Positions 56,739 through 64,000 of a stretch of DNA of 64,000 bases are shown here, piece after piece. Both the position numbers and the translations under genes were made by a program. The DNA lies in assembly GCA_963942565.1 (NCBI GenBank), contig OZ012690.1:7178086-7242085 (forward strand). The letters run 5' to 3'. Every line of letters starts with the position of its first letter. Position 1 is the stretch's first letter. The DNA comes from Maea johnstoni (Eukaryota > Annelida > Polychaeta > Spionida > Magelonidae). The notes under the pieces are model-generated. The model worked only from the letters and a program-made list of their open reading frames with translations. It had not been told where the DNA came from and ran no database searches.

Positions 56739-58795
56739 TTACTGTTGAAAGTGATTCCTTGCCAGATTATCCCTTATGGCCACACCATCCTGCCCAGCAT
56801 TTCCATCCCCTTGGTTAATCAGCTGATCTTCTATAAGCACAGTTTGGTATTCATTCCTGATGGTGGCAATATTGTGCAGAATGGCACATGTGAGTACCAC
56901 CTCTGAACACTGTTCTGGTCTCATTCGCATTCCCTTCAGGCATTGAAAACGTGACTTCAAAATGCCGAAAGTCTGCTCTATGACTACCCGGGTCCTGCAC
57001 AGCGCAAAGTTAAAATTCTCCTGCTGGGCATTTGGCTGTAGGTAGGGCGTCATCAAGAACGCCCTGCACGGATACCCATTGTCCCCGAGCAGGAATCCAT
57101 CAAAGCGACCTGCGAGGCAAATAAATTAAGCTGTCTATTACCTAAATTGGCATATGGCAGTTATCTAAATTTGAATTAAGTTTTTAGATTTTGTAAGTTT
57201 AAGCATTACCATCATATCATGAAGCAAATAAATTTCGTCGGGCATTAGTGGTAGTCGAATACATGAATTAGAATACCACTACTCAAATGGCGCATTTGGA
57301 GATATGTTCACACGCGAATGTTACGATTGGCTGTTATGGAAAGACGGATAGATTCGCTAAACAGATATTCTCTAATAATTCGAACTTTTCAGTATATTAG
57401 AAATACAAGACTTAACGAAAGTAATGTAAATACCATTTATAGAATCTGTAAATTCCGCTCGCCCTCAAAATTCGGGAGTCGTGCACGGATCTGGGCCATC
57501 GAGTGACTACATGTGTTATGATATTTTGTGCATCACATACCATCTGAAAAGGTGATGTGATTCAAAGATTTATAAGCGTTAAGGCAAAATGTAAGTACTT
57601 AGTTAAAAATCAAAAATCTAAAAATTGAGAAAATTTAGTACAATGTTGTGCATTTCTATATGATATTCTGTGCATCACATACCATCTGAAAAGGTGATGT
57701 GATTCAAAGATTTACAAGCGTTAAGGCAAAATGTAAGTACTAGTAAATCTAAAAATTGAGAAAAATTGAGAAAAATTTAGTACAATGTTGTGCATTTCTA
57801 TATGCTGGTCCAAAACTTCATATTAATGTAAGTGTTCAACAACCTGGTACTTTATTTTTGAGCAATAATCCCAATTACATTTCGGCATCAAAAAAATCTG
57901 TCTCTCAAAAGAAAAATGAGATATATTTAAGAGTATATGGTTATACCTGTATGTTTAGGCTGTGGAATCCCTTTCGATTTACGTAATCAGCCTCATTTTG
58001 GAACGGTGCCAGAATCGGTACATGCATGCAATCTATAGCACCAAGTACGTTGGGGAAATCTGAATATAAGTAATTGTGACATAAGTACATCGACCAATAT
58101 TGCAACGGGCTAATAATTACTGAGAACATACGAAATGGCCAAAAACGAAAATCCAAATTAATATTTCAATTAGTGTAAGGAATTGAAGGGCTGTACTGAA
58201 TTTATAGGTTTTATATAACGCAAGGGAAAAATGAATTAACTGCAAACAGACATATTCTATCATTCAGTTTTAAAATTGCAAATAAATCTTTATTTTATTT
58301 TTCAAACATTTTTATTTTCCTGCATGCCGGGCAATCACGGCTATGCCAAGGAAGACGGCTATGCCAATTAAAACTTACTTGCGATGTCGTAAAATTGCCT
58401 CTTGATGGCATCGACATGTTTAAAGCCAGGAAATCTAATGAATAAATTCATTAAATTATTTATGGCATGCCCTACCCGCCTCACAATTCTGCATACTGTT
58501 GCCTTGCTTATCAAGCTACAGTCACCTACCACATACAGAAAGGTGCCTCTAGCGAAGAAGCGCAACGCAACACATAACTGCAAAATTGCAGGCAGGCTGT
58601 GGCTCCTCCTGGTAGGATGCTCCAACGTAGGTCGCACAAATCCCAAAATTTGTAGTATTCCCTCCCTCGAAAATCGGTATCGCTCAACCATTTCCCGGTG
58701 TGGCAGTGCAAGAGGATCCTGCCGATCTCTAAACACTCTCGTCTCAGCGCTCTTTGAATGATTGCGTTTCCCACATCGATGTTGATGGGATCCAT
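56739..58795 (-). CDS. HARBI1-like transposase (Harbinger), four exons, one frameshift
   Basis: Exons 58795-58379, 58059-57947, 57543-57417 and 57109-56739 join with matching phases into about 342 codons, close to the ~350 of HARBI1. The DDE nuclease residues are visible: D in VLGAIDCMHV (about 149), D in RWPRSVHDSRIL (about 199) and E in RVVIEQTFGILKSRF (about 264); GDNGYPC is also present. Exon 1 gives RYRFSREGILQIL and FYDIA|NFPNV across the junction. Defects: a one-base loss near codon 20 puts the ATG out of frame with the rest, and the usual Gly of WPGSVHD is Arg. Such proteins cut and paste Harbinger elements with a Myb-like partner. The element is probably recently dead. Confidence 0.8.
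57550..57790. repeat. local tandem repeat in a transposase intron
   Basis: A ~125-bp segment with 'catcacataccatctgaaaa' and 'gttaaggcaaaatgtaagta' occurs twice (about 57530-57600 and 57660-57740). It duplicates the third exon's acceptor region, so two acceptors exist for that exon. Confidence 0.6.
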
Positions 58796-58879
58796 GACCT
58801 GAAATAAACTGTGTATATCATTTTTTCTGTTTAATTTACTTTGTTTTTCTTAGCTTATCAGGTAATTTGCAGTTAAAAA

Positions 58880-59310
58880 GCATTCGCAGAAATTTGGACC
58901 ACCCTGGGAATTTGGACCACTGCAGGGCGCGACGTTAAGGCTAACCCGACCTTTGGCTCTGCATACCTGGATGATAATTTACCACAATACACTGTATTCT
59001 TCTCATGTTATCAACAGAGGCTATGATATCAACAGAGGTCACTGTTTGAGAAAAGTTGTCATTAATATCAGGGCTAGCAAAAATATTTCAGGGCTAGTAA
59101 AAGTTTCGGTAACTAGCCCTGCTGGGCTTTTGAAGTTTTTTCTTAATGTTGAGCCCTGCACTGTAATTATTTTGGACAATAATTATTTCACTAAGTACAC
59201 TATGAGTCAAAAAAAATTCCAAGTGCAGAAATCCTCCAGACGTACCATAAATTCTCAGAAATGTAGACTACCCTATGTATTTGGGCCACTATAATTATTT
59301 TGCACCCTCA
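58880..59310. mobile_element. family-E element with nested family-B element, exact 5-bp duplication
   Basis: Family B spans 58923-59158 (CAGGGCGCGACGTTAAGGC … TTAATGTTGAGCCCTG), flanked by CACTG on both sides. It sits inside family-E sequence ('tttggaccaccctgggaatt' … 'gccactataattattttgc'). Confidence 0.85.
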
Positions 59311-59439
59311 AATTAGGCTAAATACACTGGATACCGACTTTTAAAAAAATCCCTCAACAGCCTTAAATAAGCCCTTTTTCTGGAATTAGCACCTGACTAT
59401 AGGGGGATTCCCCCGTGTCACGTGATTAGGCCACAGCAA

Positions 59440-59890
59440 AAATCCTGTCCTCGCACTGTCGCGGGTCCCTTTTCCCTTCAGGACACCTACTTTTGACCGC
59501 AAGACACAGTTAGGACAATGCCGATTGTCCTAGGACAGGTCCCGGAAATTGTTAGGACACGTCGTGGACAAATATTTTGTCTTGCTTGTTCTGGTTGTCG
59601 TGGCCAGGAATTGAGACATGTCTCAATTCCTGGCTACGACACGCACGACATGCCCTCCGTCGGGGATGCACCTAGGACACCCCCGACATAGCTAAGACAT
59701 GACCTAGGACGCTGTTACGATCAGGAATTGAACAAATTTTTTGAACGAAATTCCTGATCGTGGCATGTCCTAACACTGTCTTTACACTTGTCTTGCCTGT
59801 GTGAGACAGGCTTTAGGCTGTCCGTTCCGTTTGCCGTGGGAAGGCCCGTCCGCATGGACAGGTTTAGACGGGTAGCTTTGCCTAATTAAG
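59440..59890. repeat. GGACA/GTCC-rich palindromic region
   Basis: Dense 'ggaca' and 'gtcctaggac' words in both directions. It has a perfect 32-bp palindrome at 59603-59634 (GCCAGGAATTGAGACA and its complement), extendable with one mismatch, and a second stem around 59715-59760 ('acgatcaggaatt' … 'aattcctgatcgt'). It resembles subterminal repeats of a DNA transposon; probably the Harbinger end, but this is inference. Confidence 0.6.
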
Positions 59891-59892
59891 TA

Positions 59893-60219
59893 CACACATG
59901 TAGACCTGCAAGCACTGCAGCATCCACAAAGTGCACAATTGCACTTCTCACCTGACAAGCCATGGAACAGGGAATGGAGGCACTGTCGAGATATGCTGAT
60001 GCTCAAGGCAATACCATCCATGGCAAATGTGAGGAGCACACTCTTCCTAAAACATGAACTGTCCTTTATGCTTCTGATAAGTGAAGGCGCACATTCTCTG
60101 GGCCTCAGCATAGTTCGCACAGCATACATTATCGCCCTGCCATCTCGGCCATCTCTGGCGCACCTGCCCACCTCCTGCCAGTATGTGAGTTCGTTGGAGC
60201 TTTGGCCCCAATGAACTAC
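59893..60219 (-). pseudogene. RecQ-like helicase exon fragment (motif VI and zinc region)
   Basis: After an acceptor TTTACTTTCAG|G at 60220, the minus strand reads VHWGQSSNELTYWQEVGRCA and RDGRDGRAIMYAV, matching RecQ motif VI (Q-E-x-G-R-x-x-R-D-G), which holds the arginine finger for ATP hydrolysis. About 50 codons on, a Cys-rich stretch (EKCNCALCGCCSAC) resembles the RecQ zinc-binding module. Motifs I-V are absent from the window and the frame runs into the 1.3-kb repeat. A host RecQ gene is unlikely in this setting; a transposon-linked RecQ-like gene fragment is more plausible. Confidence 0.65.
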
Positions 60220-60369
60220 CTGAAAGTAAAAGTTAACATATGAGTGTTGCTTTCAATTTTTAGCTCAATGCAAGTTTAATTTCTAAATGCATATACATAT
60301 ATACTTTACTCTGACATGTGTATAGAATTTAACAAAAATAGTTTCACACTGAAAGCGTTAACTGATATT

Positions 60370-61677
60370 TTGCAGGCAGGCTGTGGCTCCTCCTGGTAGG
60401 ATGCTCCAACGTAGGTCGCACAAATCCCAAAATTTGTAGTATTCCCTCCCTCGAAAATCGGTATCGCTCAACCATTTCCCGGTGTGGCAGTGCAAGAGGA
60501 TCCTGCCGATCTCTTAACACTCTCTCGTCTTAGCACTCTTTGAATGATTGCGTTTCCCACATCGATGTTGATGGGATCCATGACCTGAAATAAACTGTGT
60601 ATATCATTTTTTCTGTTTAATTTACTTTGTTTTTCTTAGCTTATCAGGTAATTTGCAGTTAAAAAGCATTCGCAGAAATTTGGACCACCCTGGGAATTTG
60701 GACCACTGCAGGGCGCGACGTTAAGGCTAACCCCACCTTTGGCTCTGCATACCTGGTTGATAATTTACCACAATACACTGTATTCTTCTCATGTTATCAA
60801 CAGAGGCTATGATATCAACAGAGGTCACTGTTTGAGAAAAGTTGTCATTAATATCAGGGCTAGCAAAAATATTTCAGGGCTAGTAAAAGTTTCGGTAACT
60901 AGCCCTGCTGGGCTTTTGAAGTTTTTTCTTAATGTTGAGCCCTGCACTGTAATTATTTTAGACAATAATTATTTCACTAAATACACTATGAGTCAAAAAA
61001 AATTCCAAGTGCAGAAATCCTCCAGACGTACCATAAATTCTCAGAAATGTAGACTACCCTATGTATTTGGGCCACTATAATTATTTTGCACCCTCAAATT
61101 AGGCTAAATACACTGGATACCGACTTTTAAAAAAATCCCTCAACAGCCTTAAATAAGCCCTTTTTCTGGAATTAGCACCTGACTATAGGGGATTCCCCCG
61201 TGTCACGTGATTAGGCCACAGCAAAAATCCTGTCCTCGCACTGTCGCGGGTCCCTTTTCCCTTCAGGACACCTACTTTTGACCGCAAGACACAGTTAGGA
61301 CAATGCCGATTGTCCTAGGACAGGTCCCGGAAATTGTTAGGACACGTCGCGGACAAATATTTTGTCTTGCTTGTTCTGGTTGTCGTGGCCAGGAATTGAG
61401 ACATGTCTCAATTCCTGGCTACGACACGCACGACATGCCCTCCGTCGGGGATGCACCTAGGACACCCCCGACATAGCTAAGACATGACCTAGGACGCTGT
61501 TACGATCAGGAATTGAACAAATTTTTTGAACGAAATTCCTGATCGTGGCATGTCCTAACACTGTCTTTACACTTGTCTTGCCTGTGTGAGACGGGCTTTA
61601 GGCTGTCCGTTCCGTTTGCCGTGGGAAGGCCCGTCCGCATGGACAGGTTTAGACGGGTAGCTTTGCCTAATTAAGTA
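60370..61677. repeat. 1.3-kb direct duplication, copy 2
   Basis: Matches 58586-59892 with few changes: a single-base difference and one extra pair in the 'ctctctcgtct' run (60530), and scattered substitutions. The HARBI1 exon piece here is a dead fragment. The nested family-B copy is at 60709-60944. Ends 'cctaattaagtatat'. Confidence 0.95.
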
Positions 61678-61737
61678 TATGTGAGGCCCGTCAGAGCAAC
61701 AATAGTATAGGGCGGTAACGTTACGGCACGGAGGGTC

Positions 61738-62000
61738 TAGGCGCCGTTAGTACTGAACATCACAAATTTTGTTGACAGAATACAATTCTGTCCTACAGAA
61801 TACAACTCTGTCTGACAGAATACTATGACAGAATACAATTCTGTCCTACAGAATACAATTCTGTCGACAGAATACAAATCAGTGGAAGATACTACGACAG
61901 AATTGTAAATTCTGTTGACAGAATTGTATTCTGTCGGACAGAATTGTATTCTTTTGACAGAATTGTATTCTGTCGACAGAATACAATTCTGTCCGACAGA
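61738..62000. mobile_element. foldback-type remnant 3
   Basis: Left edge 'taggcgccgttagtactgaa' followed by CATCAC is a degenerate form of the TATGGGGCGCCG end. It is followed by arrays of ATTCTGTCGACAGAAT-like words (ACAGAATACAATTCTGTC). No right terminal repeat: the array stops directly inside Merlin-type transposase sequence near 62000. Confidence 0.65.
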
Positions 62001-62613
62001 ATAGTAGTCTGCCAGAGTGGTAGTAACGTAAGTCGTAAGTTGGCCGCACACGTCGTGAGTCCAAAGCATAACTTTCGAATTCTTTCTTTCGATGATGCCA
62101 AACACCCATTGACCACCTCCTCGATCATGCCCTCTGGGGTATTTGTTTTTACGCTTATATAAAGCCTCATTAAGTTCCACAATGTCATCATGAAGAGGGC
62201 CTCCAAGTCTGACAGGATTTCTTGTTAAGTAGGTGGTACAGACATCACGACAGAAATTGTACCAATCAGTGGAGCCGCGTGAGAAATATCTCCTGACAGC
62301 ATGAATTCAGCCTTCTTGATTGGTATGTCAAGGCAAAACATATATACTATCCGGATGATGGTGCTGATCAAAAGGTGAGATATCCCTCGAAGAACGATCC
62401 CTCCCTGATGGATGTCTTCTTTTTGCATCGGGAGCACCTCCAAGTGTATCCATCAGCAACACTACTTGTGTCCTAAACTTCTGACATCCAGATTGAACAA
62501 TCTTCACATTTTACACCAGCAAACAGAAGCTCATTCTCACGAAGCCATTGCACAGATTTTTCCTTAGTATCAGTCAATGATCCCAATTGGAAAATGTTCT
62601 TAATTCCTGCCAT
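61995..62613 (-). pseudogene. Merlin (ISXO2-like) transposase, broken
   Basis: The minus strand, read over several frames, shows the family order. An N-terminal ATG (62613) leads to FAGVKCEDC, then YTWRCSRCKKKTSIREGSFF (zinc ribbon and SIRxGSFF signature). DWYNFCRDVCTTYLTRNP follows, then VRLGGPLHDDIVELNEALYK and GGGQWVFGIIERKNSKVML. The last blocks are the DDE-type ISXO2 catalytic core. There is an in-frame TAG after about 46 codons, at least one frame change, and the usual catalytic Asp of the 'EIDE' motif is Asn (ELNE). The 3' third is cut off by the foldback remnant. Merlin elements are DNA transposons related to bacterial IS1016/IS1595. Confidence 0.75.
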
Positions 62614-62619
62614 GATTTT

Positions 62620-63070
62620 TTTTAGGATGATGTAGTCATTTTATCATTGAATGCGTTTCATATGAAAAACTAATCGGTCCCTTTCATAGCAACAGAAAAC
62701 AAATACATCACATGACCTAATTTGAGTAATTTGATTGGTTAATACCAAATATTGCAATGCATCATGGTATTGATATGGCTGTCAACAGAGGAAAATTCAC
62801 AAGAGCACCTGCTCCAACAATATAAACTTTATTTTTGGGCGCAGCATGCATTTTGGAGGGAAATAACACGTGCAAACAAATTGTAAGTAGATAATACAAT
62901 GTTAGGTCAACTTTATTGCATGAATTGGACAGTAATTCATTCAAAATTTACTAATTTTGTCTTATATTGTTTCTTTCATGATGTTAGGGCCCTGCAGAGC
63001 AAAATTCTTAGGCACACGTTCGGCCTTCGGCCGTAAAAAAAGGCACTTTTATTAATATCTATTTTATATA
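62620..63070. other. no gene; short hairpin
   Basis: AT-rich. A small GC-rich hairpin 'cggccttcggccg' lies at about 63021-63033. No exon was seen. Confidence 0.4.
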
Positions 63071-64000
63071 GGGTGGGTCCGGGAAAGAAGATGGTATTAA
63101 TGCAAACCCTGACTGGATTGAATTTCCTAGAAACTATAAAATTGATAGACTGGCATTTACAGACAATAAATACCACGAAGCCATTATTAACAAAATTAAG
63201 AATCCGTTTTGGAAAAGTGTGGCAAACGCATACATTAACTGGTTCAAAATTTTCAAGCAAGTTACTGATATACAGGTGGAATTTACTCCAGTCTGAGGAA
63301 ACAACAGAATCATTATACCTTTTAATTCGACAATGTTTACCAACAACATAATATTTATACAAGATCTCTTCTCAAGCAATGGCGATTTCCTAAGCCAAAA
63401 AGCCATAGAAGATCAAATTGGAACAAAAGTACCTTTTACAATATACTTCGGTATCAAAATGGTTATACCTAAAGAATGGAAAGTTTTTATGAAATCCTAC
63501 AAAAAAACCTATAATATGCAAAGACCAACTACAGTAAATTGGCTTACAAAGGATAAAAAAGGAGGTCAAAGCCTGAGAAGAATATGGCAAATAGATAAGA
63601 AGGGAGTCCAACCAATAGGTCAAATAAGGTGGGCCGAGAAATTAGAAATACCTCCAGATACAAACTGGAAAACTTTGTAAGAAATAGGTGAAAAATGCAA
63701 ATTGAACATCAGAAGCAAGTTTTTCCAGTATCAGGTACTAAACCGCTCAATAATGACAAACAGGAAACTTTTTCAGTTTAACATGAGGGAAGATGAAGAA
63801 TGTGAAAACTGTGGGGAGATAATATCACACCTACTATATAAATGTAACACTACAAAAACAATCTGGGAATCTTTAAAAGGGTGGTTGCAACCATTTATAA
63901 GGGAAGAAGTCCATATCGATGAAATATCATGTATACTGGGGAATGAGAACAACACATTGTTAACTAATTACATATTTATTATCCTCAAGCATGAAATATA
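63071..64000 (+). mobile_element. LINE fragment, L1/Tx1-like, running off the window
   Basis: The plus strand encodes the C-terminal part of a LINE ORF2: NPFWKSVANAYINWFKIF, then IPKEWKVFMKSYKK, later KFFQYQVLNRSIMTNRKLF and a Cys/His module ECENCGEIISHLLYKC, then NYIFIILKHEIY at the window edge. In-frame stops occur at about 63293 and 63678, with a frame change after the second, so it is inactive. It is the same class as the 39.6-41.3 kb fragment but covers a longer C-terminal segment. Confidence 0.8.

Larger units (their letters stand above)
58586..59892. repeat. 1.3-kb direct duplication, copy 1
   Basis: From 'ttgcaggcaggctgtggctc' to 'cctaattaagta'. Contains the first ~210 bp of HARBI1 exon 1, its 5' flank, a family-E element with a nested family-B element, and a GGACA-rich segment with strong palindromes. 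Copy 2 is at 60370-61677, nearly identical. Confidence 0.95.

Noticed and set aside
58953-59294. 113-codon open frame, present again at 60739-61080
   Set aside because: Runs straight through a family-B element and its family-E flank; repeat-derived, no domain.
1-64000. LTR retroviruses, Polintons or other capsid-bearing elements
   Set aside because: No paired long terminal repeats, gag/pol/env-type or capsid signatures were recognised; the reverse-transcriptase-linked fragments are LINE C-terminal regions.
1-64000. Stand-alone tRNA, rRNA or snRNA genes
   Set aside because: The only tRNA-like promoter boxes found belong to SINEs; no complete cloverleaf or rRNA segment was recognised by eye.

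Overview
This is a repeat-rich animal nuclear window. It has no operons and long introns with GT-AG splice sites. It also carries tRNA-derived SINEs, L1/Tx1-like LINE fragments and dozens of short inverted-repeat transposons, often nested. The style of the repeats suggests a marine invertebrate, most likely a lancelet (Branchiostoma) or relative. That assignment is inference, not proof.

Layout. 0-20 kb: mini- and microsatellites, many miniature transposons, one helix-hairpin-helix exon on the minus strand (11.26-11.37 kb) and a CpG-rich promoter/first-exon candidate at 17.8-17.95 kb that may belong to the same minus-strand gene. 20.99-36.0 kb: one ~5.0-kb block repeated three times in direct tandem, nearly identical, holding several older miniature elements and no convincing large gene. 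36.47-52.44 kb: the one well-supported host gene, on the minus strand. Eight exons join in perfect phase into a predicted 750-residue protein with an N-terminal RNA-recognition motif (RRM) and a long, low-complexity, Ser-rich tail ending in GRGK repeats. Its introns hold a LINE fragment, SINEs and hAT/TTAA-type miniature elements. 52.4-64 kb: a mobile-element cluster. It holds two complete foldback-like elements sharing TATGGGGCGCCG ends, a Harbinger transposon (HARBI1-type transposase on minus, Myb/SANT-like partner on plus), a 1.3-kb direct duplication bracketing a RecQ-like helicase exon, a broken Merlin (ISXO2-like) transposase, and the start of a second LINE fragment.

How the parts relate. 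The foldback family links much of the right-hand side. One copy lies about 185 bp upstream of the RRM gene's start codon. A second interrupts the Harbinger Myb-like exon with a 6-bp target duplication. A third, degenerate repeat cluster ends inside the Merlin transposase. Separately, a set of CAGG...CCTG miniature families shares 5-bp target duplications, and four hAT-like elements have 8-bp duplications (three of them exact). Exon models were made by reading splice sites and phases by eye; no database search was possible.
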